Source: Kozakia baliensis (GTDB lineage Bacteria; Pseudomonadota; Alphaproteobacteria; Acetobacterales; Acetobacteraceae). Taken from it: a stretch of 64,000 bases of DNA. The position numbers and the translations under genes are program-made. This document shows positions 1-8,452 of this stretch, one piece after another (within the stretch, counting starts at the first letter, position 1; each line of letters starts with the position of its first letter). The notes under the pieces are model-generated. The model had not been told where the DNA came from. It saw only the letters and a program-made list of their open reading frames with translations, and did not search any database. The stretch covers positions 1,630,501-1,694,500 of the forward strand of contig NZ_CP014674.1 in NCBI RefSeq assembly GCF_001787335.1, in the 5' to 3' direction.

Positions 1-309
1 CAGCATCACCCGCACCGGTTTACGCATGGCGATGACGATATTGCGGATAACCGCCCCGCTGCCCTTACCCGGAATCCGCAGCAGCGCCGTAGAGATCAGC
101 TTACTCAGATAAAAAGTAACGACCGCCAGCAGGACAAGCATCAATACCGAGACCACCTGCGGCGGCAGCCAATCGAAATAGGCGCGGAAGGCGAAGAGCG
201 AGCTAAGGAACTGTTGCTTCAATGCGAAAACCCGAAAATCTTTCAGTGCCGAGCAAATATCACCCGGTTGTGATGGTGTTTGATGTGTCGCCCCTATGAA
301 GCATGTCAT
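1..309 (-). CDS. Membrane protein, N-terminal part (possibly MscS-like channel), runs off the left edge
   Basis: An open frame reads leftward from an ATG at 309 to the window edge without a stop, giving 103 residues. It contains a strongly hydrophobic stretch at about residues 50-70, starting VSVLMLVLLAVV and followed by FYLSKLIS, then a basic segment with IRNIVIAMRKPVRV. One transmembrane helix followed by a cationic, Gly-containing stretch resembles the N-terminus of small mechanosensitive channels of the MscS family, but the diagnostic pore helix lies outside the window. The true start may lie further in. Frame and hydrophobicity are seen; the family is a guess. Confidence 0.5.
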   Translation of the reverse strand, partial: MTCFIGATHQTPSQPGDICSALKDFRVFALKQQFLSSLFAFRAYFDWLPPQVVSVLMLVLLAVVTFYLSKLISTALLRIPGKGSGAVIRNIVIAMRKPVRVML

Positions 310-365
310 GACGCGAACGTCGCCCCGAAAATTCAATCAATGCTCAAGAACCTTTTCATGGGCTG

Positions 366-393
366 TTGACATGCTCCCGCTCGCGCTCTAATT
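366..393 (+). promoter_or_regulatory. Sigma70-type promoter of the CAU tRNA
   Basis: A perfect TTGACA at 366-371 is followed after 15-16 bases by TCTAAT/CTAATT (387-393). This sits about 20 bases upstream of the tRNA 5' end at 414, the expected spacing for a housekeeping promoter driving a tRNA with a short leader. No other -35 box this good was noticed in the window. Confidence 0.6.
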
Positions 394-413
394 CCCTGCC
401 CACCGGCCGCGAT

Positions 414-488
414 GGCGGCGTAGCTCAGCGGTAGAGCAGGGGAATCATAATCCCTTGGTCGGCGGTTCAAATCCGTCCGCCGCTACCA
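414..488 (+). tRNA. tRNA with CAU anticodon (elongator Met, or Ile2)
   Basis: A 75-nt cloverleaf with an encoded CCA end. The acceptor arm GGCGGCG pairs with CGCCGCT (one terminal G-U), the anticodon stem is GGGGA/TCCCT with CAT at 446-448, and the T arm carries GGTTCAAATCC. The paired first base rules out initiator tRNA, which has an unpaired C1-A72. CAU tRNAs with this body are either elongator Met or the Ile tRNA whose C34 becomes lysidine; the sequence alone does not decide it for me. A TTGACA promoter lies just upstream. Confidence 0.92.
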
Positions 489-545
489 TCCGGTCCGGTA
501 TTTCACTCCATAGACGCAACATTATTTTTTGGTTAATGACGCGTC

Positions 546-1415
546 ATGAAGTCTCCCCTCGCTATCGTCACCATGGTTTACAACGAACCGGAATTTCTTC
601 CGGTTTGGCATCGGCACTACGCCGCTCAGGTTGGCGAAGCCGCACTTCATGTGATCGACCATGGCAGCAACGATGGTTCCACGGAACATCTTGGCGCTAT
701 CAACCTCTTGCGTATTCCACGCTCGCCACAAGATGACGAAACGCGCACACATGCTATTTCGCATTACTGCGCCAGCCTGCTCGCTTGGTATGACGCCGTC
801 ATTTACGTGGATGTCGATGAATTTCTGGTCGCCGATCCTGCGCTATTTGCTTCCCTGCCCGACTTTACGCGCCAATGGCACGATCCAATCGTCACTGCGA
901 CGGGGCTAGATGTCATTCACATGCCGCACCAAGAGGCGGAGATTGACTGGTCACGCCCAATCAGCGAACAGCGCCGCCATGTGCGCTTCACCAGTTCGAT
1001 GTGCAAGCCTTCGCTTATACGACGACCGGTTTCATGGGCTCCCGGCTTCCACAACACGACAGAAGCCCCTCCGCACTTATCCGTGCCACTCTTTCTCTTT
1101 CACCTTCGCTATGCCGATTTAAACAGCGGCCTGAAGCGATTGGAGCGAACGCGGGAGCAACCCTGGATCAGTGAGGATTCCGGGCGGCATCAGCGGATGA
1201 AAAATGGAGATTGGGCCAACATGCTCAAAGCTATGGCCGCGTTGGACATTCATCCTCACGCAGACCTCAGTTCGAAAGACGCAGAACTTTCGCGCTGGCG
1301 TCAATTAGTGGAAACCAGCGGCCTAGAGCGCCGACATGAACGCTACAAACTCGATCTGCATATCAGCGGAGACGCCTTATGGCGTTTGCCGGATCGATTT
1401 GTCGGCAGTTTTTAA
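546..1415 (+). CDS. Glycosyltransferase family 2-like protein
   Basis: A 289-residue protein with the features of a GT-A type glycosyltransferase (family 2/DUF4422-like). The N-terminus AIVTMVYNEPEFLPVW (6-21) is the usual first nucleotide-binding strand followed by the NE motif. DHGSNDGST (38-46) is the second, and YVDVDEFLV (87-95) is the metal-binding DxD equivalent. No signal peptide or membrane helix is evident, so it probably acts at the cytoplasmic face, transferring a sugar onto an unknown acceptor. It begins 57 bases after the tRNA and has no strong ribosome binding site. No polysaccharide cluster surrounds it, so the substrate cannot be inferred. Confidence 0.8.
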   Translation: MKSPLAIVTMVYNEPEFLPVWHRHYAAQVGEAALHVIDHGSNDGSTEHLGAINLLRIPRSPQDDETRTHAISHYCASLLAWYDAVIYVDVDEFLVADPALFASLPDFTRQWHDPIVTATGLDVIHMPHQEAEIDWSRPISEQRRHVRFTSSMCKPSLIRRPVSWAPGFHNTTEAPPHLSVPLFLFHLRYADLNSGLKRLERTREQPWISEDSGRHQRMKNGDWANMLKAMAALDIHPHADLSSKDAELSRWRQLVETSGLERRHERYKLDLHISGDALWRLPDRFVGSF

Positions 1416-1530
1416 AGGATGAGGAATCCGCCCTGCGTCTCAGCAAGATAGGCGTGATGCGAGACGGTATTTTTGATAAATCCGAAACGGCTCCTGACAG
1501 AGCGAGGATTTAGCCTCACTCCATCGGCCC

Positions 1531-1552
1531 AACGGCAGATTATTCTGCCGTT
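1531..1552. terminator. Perfect hairpin spanning the DUF4167 stop codon
   Basis: AACGGCAGA (1531-1539), a four-base loop and TCTGCCGTT (1544-1552) form a perfect 9-bp stem, followed on the plus strand by TTTCTTC. It overlaps the stop codon (1540-1542) of the minus-strand DUF4167 gene and lies 115 bases after the glycosyltransferase stop. The U-rich side faces the plus strand, so it probably ends the plus transcript; on the minus strand there is no U run. Confidence 0.5.
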
Positions 1553-1965
1553 TCTTCAGAAGACTCTTCCTCGGATTGTTCATCAGGCTGTTCGTCATGA
1601 TGGCGACGCCCTTCGCCGTGCTCATGCTCTTGCTGGACGCGCAAACGCTGCTGATGGCGCTCCTGACGTTCCATCTGGCTTTGCTGCGCTGCCTGAGCCA
1701 TGGCGTTCAGAATGCGGAAATAATGCTCGGCGTGCTGAAAATAAGCCTCGGCCAGAATACGGTCGCCCGTTCCGGTCGCATCGCGGCCCAATTGCAGATA
1801 TTTTTCGAAAAGCTGCTGCGCCGTTCCGCGAACGCGCATGTCAGGCCCGTTGCTGTCAAACACATGGTTGCGGTTCAACGGCATCTGCCCATTGTTATGC
1901 CGCGCTCCGCCTCCGCCTCCGCCATTCGGACGATGATGACGGCTTCTCATACGTTTCATGTTCAT
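1540..1965 (-). CDS. DUF4167 domain-containing protein
   Basis: A 141-residue protein from an ATG at 1965 (a second in-frame ATG lies at 1959). Near the N-terminus are a basic segment MKRMRSRHHRPN and a Gly run, then the conserved core FDSNGPDMRVRGTAQQLFEKY and AEHYFRILNAM, which I recognise as DUF4167, an alphaproteobacterial family of unknown function. The C-terminal third is a low-complexity tail rich in Gln, His and Glu. The open frame extends upstream to 2019, but the core family begins at the basic segment and a GGAAAG lies upstream of 1965. It follows prmC in the same direction, as is common in this class. Its basic and acidic ends suggest nucleic-acid or ribosome association; that is inference. 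Confidence 0.85.
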   Translation of the reverse strand: MNMKRMRSRHHRPNGGGGGGARHNNGQMPLNRNHVFDSNGPDMRVRGTAQQLFEKYLQLGRDATGTGDRILAEAYFQHAEHYFRILNAMAQAAQQSQMERQERHQQRLRVQQEHEHGEGRRHHDEQPDEQSEEESSEETAE

Positions 1966-2225
1966 GGACCGCGTAGCACTTTCCTGTTCGCAGTATCGCC
2001 ATGCCGAAGAATCGACCAAAAGGCATATCTGCCGGGAATGAATGACCCTGGTTTATCTGTTGAAGGCCGGGCAACATACCGGGCCAAATATCCGCTTCAC
2101 GAGACCCAAAGGTCGATATCGCATGCAGATGGGACAAGAGCCGGATACAGACACGAAGTCAGAAAATCACGGTAACACTTGTAACCACAACAATATCAAT
2201 ATTGCAACTCGATGCCAACGATTTT

Positions 2226-3092
2226 TTATCGCTCTTCCCGCTTCAATACCAAAGCGCGCTCTATTCCGCCCAAATCGCAGCGCCTTTCCATCGTTCGCAG
2301 CCCCACTCTGGCTGCAAGCTCCGAAACCGCCGGCCCTTGCCCCTGCCCCAATTCCAGAATAGCCACGCCTTGCGGCGATAGAAGCGAAGGAAGCCTTGCG
2401 ACGATCACCCGATACGCATCCAACCCGTCTTCGCCGCCATCCAACGCGCGCCCCGGTTCATATTGTGAAACCTCCGGCATCAAACCCGCAATATGCGCGC
2501 GCTCAATGTAAGGTGGGTTGCTCAACACGACATCGAACGTCTCGGTTAAAGAATCAGCCCAATTCCCAGCCACAAATGCGGATCGTTCCGCCAAGCCATT
2601 GCGCTCAGCGTTGCCACACGCCAAGGCGGCCGCCTGCGGTGCCAAATCAACGCCAACGCCAAAAGCGGTCGAATATTCACTCAACGCGGCAAGCAACAGA
2701 CAGCCGGTCCCTGTCCCCAAATCCAAAATTTTCAATGCTTCATCGCGAGACGGACACGCAGCCAACAAAGACTCGATCAGGCTTTCCGTATCGCCACGCG
2801 GCACCAGCGTTTCCGCCGATACAGCCAAATCTAACGTCCAAAACCCGGCATGTCCGAGAATCAGAGCCATCGGCTCCCGCATCAAACGGCGCGCAAGCGC
2901 CGCATCGAAACGTGCGAGCATTCCTTCAGAGATATTATCGATCAGCAGCAAACCCGCCGCGTCCGTTTCCAAAGCCCAAGCCATCAGAATTCTGGCTTCC
3001 GCCCGCGCCTCTTCGATCCCGGCTGCTGCCAAACGCCTCGAAGCATCCTGCAAAACCATACGCAGAAAATGATCTTTACCGCTCACCTTCAC
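2226..3092 (-). CDS. prmC: Peptide chain release factor N5-glutamine methyltransferase PrmC
   Basis: A 288-residue SAM-dependent methyltransferase that modifies the Gln of the GGQ loop of release factors. The N-terminal helical domain covers residues 1-95. ILDLGTGTG (122-130) is the SAM-binding motif and SNPPYIE (191-197) is the NPPY active-site motif typical of PrmC/HemK. The start is GTG at 3092; GTG at 3086 is possible and better spaced from GGAG. Its substrate gene prfA lies just upstream in the same direction, but the two are separated by an oppositely oriented gene, so prmC probably needs its own promoter in the 3093-3120 interval. Confidence 0.95.
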   Translation of the reverse strand: MKVSGKDHFLRMVLQDASRRLAAAGIEEARAEARILMAWALETDAAGLLLIDNISEGMLARFDAALARRLMREPMALILGHAGFWTLDLAVSAETLVPRGDTESLIESLLAACPSRDEALKILDLGTGTGCLLLAALSEYSTAFGVGVDLAPQAAALACGNAERNGLAERSAFVAGNWADSLTETFDVVLSNPPYIERAHIAGLMPEVSQYEPGRALDGGEDGLDAYRVIVARLPSLLSPQGVAILELGQGQGPAVSELAARVGLRTMERRCDLGGIERALVLKREER

Positions 3093-3105
3093 GCTCCGCA
3101 GAGTC

Positions 3106-3111
3106 TATAAT
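3106..3111 (+). promoter_or_regulatory. Consensus -10 element before the 3119 ATG
   Basis: A perfect TATAAT ends eight bases before an ATG at 3119. If used, transcription would start at about 3118, giving an almost leaderless mRNA. No good -35 box is found 16-18 bases upstream. The hexamer overlaps the alternative ATG at 3110, which argues for 3119 as the start. Confidence 0.4.
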
Positions 3112-3118
3112 GGTGGTC

Positions 3119-3562
3119 ATGATACGGCATTTCTTCCTCTTGCTCGCTCTCGCGGGCGTTGCGACTCCCGGCCTCGCCCAGGCTGGGGAATTTACGGTCA
3201 CGGACGATCGCGCTCCCTCCGAAATATCGGAAGTCTCGCGCCTGTATATCGACGGCAATCTGGCCGCCATCTTCAAGCTCGACGAGAACGTCGCCACCTT
3301 GACCAAGCGCATCCAAACACCGATGGGCCGCCTCAATCACGATTACGCGCTATGCGGTGAAATCACGATCGTCAATGCCGAGGGTAAACGTGAAACCCAC
3401 CAGGTCAGCAGCGAAGGCACCTTGCATCATCCCGATGGTCACGCCTTGGAAGCTTTAGGTGCGGAAGACTTCACAGATTTCTTCCTGCGCGATCCAGAAG
3501 ATCCTAGCATCGCCCAACATCGTGTCGGGCGCGCGGGCATCTGTGCCGCACCGATAACCTAA
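3119..3562 (+). CDS. Exported protein of unknown function, antisense between prfA and prmC
   Basis: A 147-residue protein starting [17 protein letters not shown] with a clear Sec signal peptide and a likely AXA cleavage near LAQAGE. The mature part (about 125 residues) is polar with two Cys (in YALCGEIT and GICAAP) that could form a disulfide. I do not recognise a family. An in-frame ATG at 3110 overlaps a TATAAT, so 3119 is preferred. The gene is divergent from prmC with a 26-bp gap and shares the tetranucleotide CTAA with the prfA stop. An open frame extends far upstream antisense to prmC, but that part looks like a shadow. Confidence 0.75.
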   Translation: MIRHFFLLLALAGVATPGLAQAGEFTVTDDRAPSEISEVSRLYIDGNLAAIFKLDENVATLTKRIQTPMGRLNHDYALCGEITIVNAEGKRETHQVSSEGTLHHPDGHALEALGAEDFTDFFLRDPEDPSIAQHRVGRAGICAAPIT

Positions 3563-4617
3563 ATCCCCTCCGCCGCCAGCAACGCCGTCTGTTCCTCGCG
3601 GGCCAGCGCATCGACGATCTCGTCGAACTCTCCCGCCATGACGCGGTCGATCTTATGCAGGGTCAAGTTGACACGGTGATCCGTCACGCGTCCTTGCGGG
3701 AAATTATATGTCCGGATGCGCTCCGAACGATCGCCCGTGCCGACTTGCGATTTACGATCCGCCGCCCGATGCGCATGCGCCTGGGCGCGCTGCTGCTCAT
3801 ATAGCCGCGCACGCAAGATCTTCATCGCCTTGGCTTTGTTCTTATGCTGGCTCTTTTCTTCCTGCATGGCTACGACGATGCCGCTCGGCATATGCGTGAT
3901 ACGCACGGCGCTCTCGGTCTTATTGACGTGCTGGCCACCCGCGCCGGAAGCACGATAAACGTCGATACGCAAATCGCCTTCGTCGATCTGAACGTCCACT
4001 TCTTCCGCTTCCGGCAGAACCGCAACCGTTACCGTGGAAGTATGAGTCCGTCCCTGATTTTCCGTCGCAGGTACGCGCTGAACACGATGCACGCCGGATT
4101 CGTATTTCAACCGCGCGAAAACAGAACGGCCCGAGATAGTCGCCATGCCTTCGCGCAATCCGGCCAGATCGCTCTCGGCATATTCCATCACTTCGAAACG
4201 CCAACCGTTCAAATCGGAAAAACGTTTATAAGCCGCGAACAATTCCGCCGCGAACAAAGCAGCTTCGTCTCCGCCTGCCGCCGGGCGAATTTCGAGAATG
4301 GCGCTGCGTTCATCCGCCGCATCACGCGGTAACAGCGCAAGCCGAACCTGCTGCTGCAATTCCGGCAGACGCGCTTCGATCTCTTCCAATTCGGCACGCG
4401 CAAGATCCCGCATTTCCGGATCTTCCAACAACGCCTTTGCGCCATCGCGCTCTTCTTCGGCAGCACGATAGGCGTTGATGGACGCCACGATCGGCTCCAA
4501 CTCTGCGAATTCGCGCGAGGCTTGAACGAATTCATCACCCCCCGCGCCGCTCGCCATCAATGCCTGCAATTCGTCATGCCGGGCGACGATACGCTCCAGC
4601 CGATCGTCTAATCCCAC
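3559..4617 (-). CDS. prfA: Peptide chain release factor 1
   Basis: A 352-residue class I release factor for UAA and UAG. It has the RF1 codon-recognition PxT motif in [10 protein letters not shown] (181-190) and the peptidyl-tRNA hydrolysis motif GAGGQHVNK (225-233), whose Gln is the substrate of PrmC encoded just downstream. The start is GTG at 4617, preceded by GAGG inside the 3' end of hisS, three bases away, so it is cotranscribed and probably translationally coupled with hisS. Its stop is TAG and overlaps the stop of the antisense gene by four bases. Confidence 0.97.
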   Translation of the reverse strand: MGLDDRLERIVARHDELQALMASGAGGDEFVQASREFAELEPIVASINAYRAAEEERDGAKALLEDPEMRDLARAELEEIEARLPELQQQVRLALLPRDAADERSAILEIRPAAGGDEAALFAAELFAAYKRFSDLNGWRFEVMEYAESDLAGLREGMATISGRSVFARLKYESGVHRVQRVPATENQGRTHTSTVTVAVLPEAEEVDVQIDEGDLRIDVYRASGAGGQHVNKTESAVRITHMPSGIVVAMQEEKSQHKNKAKAMKILRARLYEQQRAQAHAHRAADRKSQVGTGDRSERIRTYNFPQGRVTDHRVNLTLHKIDRVMAGEFDEIVDALAREEQTALLAAEGI

Positions 4618-4620
4618 CGA

Positions 4621-5865
4621 TCAGACCTCATCCGCCAAAAGCCGTGGCACATCGGCAATCGGCACTTCGCGCTGCGCACGCAGCTTCAAATCGCGCAATT
4701 GCGCATTGCCGCGCTGCAATTCCTCATCGCCCAGTAAAACGACATAGGAAGCGCCGGATTTCGCAATACGCTCCATGCGCTTCTTCAGCGAACCACGTAG
4801 TTCCAACTCGGCTTTAAGGCCTGCGTTCCGAAGCGCTTGAACCACGCCCACGGCCGCAGGCATCGTCTCGCCGCCTGTCGAAACCACAGCGATCCCCGCT
4901 TTCACTTCCGGCGGCGCATCTAGCAGCAGCGCCAAACGCTCGATGCCGCCAGCCCAGCCGATCGCAGGCGTCACCGGGCCGCCCATCTGCGCGACAAGCC
5001 CTTCATAGCGTCCGCCCGCCAAAACCGTGCCTTGCGCGCCCAGCTTGTCAGTGACGAATTCGAACGCCGTATGGCTGTAATAATCCAACCCTCTGACGAT
5101 GCGCGGATTTTCGACGAAAGCAACGCCGAACATATCCAACCCACGCCGCAACGCATCCCAGAAGCGACGCGACTCATCGTTCAGATAATTGGCGAATGCC
5201 GGTGCATCGTCCAACAGAGCGCGATCCTGAGCCGATTTACTGTCCAGAATACGAAGCGGATTGGCTTCCAGCCGGTTCTGGCTTTCTTCCGACAAAGCAT
5301 CGCGATGCTCTCGGAAATAAGCGACCAGCGCCTCCCGCCAGGCCGCGCGGCTTTCCGGATCGCCCAGCGTGTTGATTTCCAACGTTACCGCATCGCCAAG
5401 GCCAAGCTCCTTCAGGATCGCATAACCCATTGCGATGGTTTCAGCGTCCAATAAGGGCTCAGCAGTTCCGAGCAATTCCGCGCCGATCTGGTGGAATTGG
5501 CGGAAACGACCCTTCTGCGGTCGCTCATAGCGGAACATCGGCCCTTGATAGAACACGCGTTGCGGCAAGGTCTGCGTCAGGCCATTCGTCACCAACGCGC
5601 GGCAGATCGCCGCCGTGCCTTCGGGCCGCAAGGTCAGGCTGTCCCCACCGCGATCCTCGAAGGTGTACATCTCCTTGGTCACAACATCGGACGTATCGCC
5701 CAAAGTGCGGGAAAAGACGCGCGTATCCTCGAAAATGGGTGTTGCCCACTCTTCGTAACCATAAGTCGCGGCAATGCGACGCGCCGTCTCGACGACATGC
5801 GCATGACGCCGTGCCGTCTCCCCAATCAAATCATGCGTACCGCGAACAGGCTGTAATTGATTCAT
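4621..5865 (-). CDS. hisS: Histidine--tRNA ligase
   Basis: A 414-residue class II aminoacyl-tRNA synthetase. From the ATG at 5865 it begins with [11 protein letters not shown], the family's N-terminal motif 1 region, followed by motif 2 around [17 protein letters not shown], the histidine motif [12 protein letters not shown], and a C-terminal anticodon-binding domain. An in-frame start at 5928 would add 21 residues inside ispG and is not needed. The gene starts four bases after the ispG stop and ends three bases before prfA, so it lies in the middle of the ispG-hisS-prfA operon. Confidence 0.96.
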   Translation of the reverse strand: MNQLQPVRGTHDLIGETARRHAHVVETARRIAATYGYEEWATPIFEDTRVFSRTLGDTSDVVTKEMYTFEDRGGDSLTLRPEGTAAICRALVTNGLTQTLPQRVFYQGPMFRYERPQKGRFRQFHQIGAELLGTAEPLLDAETIAMGYAILKELGLGDAVTLEINTLGDPESRAAWREALVAYFREHRDALSEESQNRLEANPLRILDSKSAQDRALLDDAPAFANYLNDESRRFWDALRRGLDMFGVAFVENPRIVRGLDYYSHTAFEFVTDKLGAQGTVLAGGRYEGLVAQMGGPVTPAIGWAGGIERLALLLDAPPEVKAGIAVVSTGGETMPAAVGVVQALRNAGLKAELELRGSLKKRMERIAKSGASYVVLLGDEELQRGNAQLRDLKLRAQREVPIADVPRLLADEV

Positions 5866-5869
5866 AGGA

Positions 5870-7018
5870 TCAAGCGACCGCCGGGTCCATTTTTTGAGCC
5901 GTGGTGTCTTCCACCTGCCCTGCCTCAATCGCCGCCACGCGCGTCTCGACCAATTCGACGATATGCTCGATCATATCCTGACCTTCGCTCAGACGATGAT
6001 CCTGCTTCCCGGCGGAATAGACCATATGACGACCCGCGCCACCCCCGGTCACGCCCAGATCCGTCATCAACGCCTCACCCGGTCCGTTAACAACGCAACC
6101 AATGATGGAAAGCGTTAGCGGCGTCTTGATGTGCTGCAAACGGTCTTCAAGCGTCTGAACCGTCTCGACCACATTGAAGCCCTGGCGCGCGCAGGACGGG
6201 CAGGAAATAATTTTCACGCCACGATGGCGCAGGCCGAGGGATTTGAGAATATCCCAACCCACCAGCACTTCCTCTTCCGGCGCCGCGGAGAGAGAAACGC
6301 GCATGGTATCGCCAATCCCAGCCCAAAGTAGATTGCCGAGACCGATGGAGGACTTAACCGTTCCGGCACGCTTCGATCCGGCCTCGGTGATGCCGATATG
6401 CAGCGGATGGTCGCAGACATCGGCAAGTTGCTGATAAGCCGCCACCGCCATGAAAACGTCGGACGCCTTCACGCTGATCTTGAATTCATGGAAATCGTGA
6501 TCCTGAAGGATCTTCGCATGTTCCAGCGCGCTTTCCACCAGCGCATCGGGGTTAGGCTCACCGTATTTTTCCAGCAGGTGCTTCTCAAGCGAACCCGCAT
6601 TCACGCCGATACGGATCGAACAGCCATGCTCACGCGCGGCGTTCACGACCTCGCGCACGCGCTCCGGGCTACCGATATTGCCGGGATTGATGCGCAGACA
6701 TGCCGCTCCAGCCCGCGCCGCTTCGATCGCGCGCTTATAATGGAAATGAATGTCGGCCACGATCGGCACGTTCACTTCCTTGACGATTTCCGCCAGCGCC
6801 GCCGTGCTTTCCTCATCGGGGCAGGACACGCGGACAATATCCACACCCGCCAATTCCGAAAGGCGAATTTGTTCGATCGTCGCCTGGGCGTCGGAAGTCA
6901 GGGTATTGGTCATCGTCTGCACGGAAATCGGCGCATCGCCGCCCACGGCGACTTTGCCGACGTGGATTTTCCGAGATTTGCGACGCTCGATATACTGATA
7001 AGGGCGGTATCCGCTCAT
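5870..7018 (-). CDS. ispG: 4-hydroxy-3-methylbut-2-enyl diphosphate synthase (flavodoxin/ferredoxin)
   Basis: A 382-residue enzyme of the MEP isoprenoid pathway that converts MEcPP to HMBPP with a 4Fe-4S cluster. The TIM-barrel part carries the conserved [19 protein letters not shown] start (24-42). The C-terminal cluster domain has Cys273 and Cys276 ([10 protein letters not shown]) and Cys308 in [10 protein letters not shown]. The ATG at 7018 is preceded by a good GGAGG. It heads the ispG-hisS-prfA block, separated by 144 bp from the RodZ-like gene upstream. Isoprenoid supply fits ubiquinone-dependent respiration. Confidence 0.97.
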   Translation of the reverse strand: MSGYRPYQYIERRKSRKIHVGKVAVGGDAPISVQTMTNTLTSDAQATIEQIRLSELAGVDIVRVSCPDEESTAALAEIVKEVNVPIVADIHFHYKRAIEAARAGAACLRINPGNIGSPERVREVVNAAREHGCSIRIGVNAGSLEKHLLEKYGEPNPDALVESALEHAKILQDHDFHEFKISVKASDVFMAVAAYQQLADVCDHPLHIGITEAGSKRAGTVKSSIGLGNLLWAGIGDTMRVSLSAAPEEEVLVGWDILKSLGLRHRGVKIISCPSCARQGFNVVETVQTLEDRLQHIKTPLTLSIIGCVVNGPGEALMTDLGVTGGGAGRHMVYSAGKQDHRLSEGQDMIEHIVELVETRVAAIEAGQVEDTTAQKMDPAVA

Positions 7019-7162
7019 AATCTATCCTCCGAGACGAACATTTTGGCCCTATTAGGCCGTCAGTCCGAAACTTCCCGCTGGCCCGATAACGGCCCTACGG
7101 GACTTGTTGCCCATGGCGAGCATTCCACGCGGCAGCATTTCTGCCACCATTCGGATGATGCT

Positions 7163-8452
7163 CTAGCGCGGCTGCGCCGATTGTTCCAGTTGATGTGCGT
7201 TCAAACGGTCCGTTTCCGTCTCCGTCTCCGAATTCGAAGGACTTTTCAACGGCAGGTGTGGCTCCGGTGCCGCGACGGGCGGCGGGGAAGCAACATGTGC
7301 TGACACATTGCCAGACGGAGCAACCGGCGCTGCCCGCGTCGAAGTGCTCGTCAAAGCGCCCTGGCGAACCGCATCCGCCGTTACCATCAAATTATGCCTG
7401 ACTGTTCCAAGACGCCCTAAAGGCGGTGTCGTCACTGTGCCCGCGCTCAGAACCAGGCCCCCGGCGTTACCAAGCGTCATTCGGTAAGGTTCCGCGCTCG
7501 CATCACCCTGCCATGATTCACCGGCTTTCAACACACGGCTGAACACCACAGCACCATTATGGTCGCGAATTTGCACCCACGCATCCGCATTCGCATGAAG
7601 CGCGACCGCATTTTCCGAAGCTGCCGGAGCCGTGGCGTCAGTGGTCTCAGCCGCAGAGGCTGCTTCTGACGCGCCTGGCGTTGCGTTTGCATTCGGTTGC
7701 ACAGCATCAGGCGCTGTTGCCGATTTTTCCGTCTGCGGCGCTAGAGGCGTTGCGGATGGCGGAGGCGTTGCCGAAACAGCTTGGTTTTGCGGCATCTCAG
7801 GTCCCGCCGCCGGAGATTGCGGTGGTAGGCTTTGGGAAGCCAAACCTTGCGACATCGAAGTTTGAGGCGCGGGACTCTGCGGCGTCGAGTTCTGCGGTGG
7901 CAAACTCTGCGGCGTCGGAGCCTGCCCTCGCTCCGGCATCACCGCTGCAACCTGGGGTGACGTCGTGCCTTTTTCAGTCACTCCCGGCATCAATTCCGCT
8001 GCTGGCGGCATATGACGCACAGGCGCGACCTCTCCGCCCATGAAGTGATAATAGCCGATATAGGTGCCGATCATCACCGCCAGCCCGACGCCTATCCAAA
8101 TGCCGACCGGAACGCCTCGTTCCGATACCGGCTGTGGAAAGGTCAAATCGGGCTTACGGTCGAGCGCTCCATGCGCATCACGACGGAAACGCCGTGCCAT
8201 TTCTTCGCCGTCGAAACCCAATGCCTGCGCATATGTCCGCAGAAAACCCACCGCATAAGCGGTTCCGGGCAGCGCCGAGGATTGTCCATCCTCAAGCGCT
8301 TGCAGGTAAGCTTCACGAATGCGCAGCCAATTCGCCACATCGGGCAAAGCCCAGCCAAGTTCTTCCCGGCGGGCGCGCAATTCCATTCCGAGGCCCGAAC
8401 GCGATTCGGCTGTGCCAGGCACACGATTGGGTCGCGCCCCGGATGAACTCAT
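7163..8452 (-). CDS. RodZ-like helix-turn-helix and DUF4115 membrane protein
   Basis: A 429-residue protein with RodZ architecture: an N-terminal HTH (about 20-90, LRARREELGWALPDVANWL), one transmembrane helix (about 114-136), a long Pro/Gln/Ser-rich linker with repeated PQS units (about 170-270), and a C-terminal DUF4115 domain (HANADAWVQIRDHNG, SRVLKAGESWQG). RodZ links MreB to the cell wall elongation machinery and has a periplasmic C-terminus. Here the gene lies just upstream of ispG, as is common for rodZ. Its ATG overlaps the stop of the preceding gene (ATGA), implying coupling. The linker is compositionally biased and repetitive. Confidence 0.85.
   Translation of the reverse strand: MSSSGARPNRVPGTAESRSGLGMELRARREELGWALPDVANWLRIREAYLQALEDGQSSALPGTAYAVGFLRTYAQALGFDGEEMARRFRRDAHGALDRKPDLTFPQPVSERGVPVGIWIGVGLAVMIGTYIGYYHFMGGEVAPVRHMPPAAELMPGVTEKGTTSPQVAAVMPERGQAPTPQSLPPQNSTPQSPAPQTSMSQGLASQSLPPQSPAAGPEMPQNQAVSATPPPSATPLAPQTEKSATAPDAVQPNANATPGASEAASAAETTDATAPAASENAVALHANADAWVQIRDHNGAVVFSRVLKAGESWQGDASAEPYRMTLGNAGGLVLSAGTVTTPPLGRLGTVRHNLMVTADAVRQGALTSTSTRAAPVAPSGNVSAHVASPPPVAAPEPHLPLKSPSNSETETETDRLNAHQLEQSAQPR

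Noticed and set aside
414-560. tRNA-CAU as an integration site beside the glycosyltransferase
   Set aside because: No second copy of the tRNA 3' end, no integrase and no mobile-element gene was seen nearby.
2396-3109. Long upstream part of the 388-codon frame ending at 3562
   Set aside because: It lies antisense to prmC and precedes a clear signal peptide; only the segment from about 3119 looks real.
7052-7150. 32-codon minus-strand frame between the RodZ-like gene and ispG
   Set aside because: Starts with ATG but shows no ribosome site, no domain and no repeat of its residues elsewhere; too short to support.
6398-7303. 301-codon plus-strand frame over ispG
   Set aside because: Composition is typical of an antisense shadow and it crosses a real gene, an operon gap and the RodZ-like gene end.
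7840-7960. Repeated CTGCGGC(G)-type units suggesting a repeat array
   Set aside because: They encode the Pro/Gln/Ser-rich linker of the RodZ-like protein; spacing is irregular and fits neither CRISPR nor an intergenic repeat.
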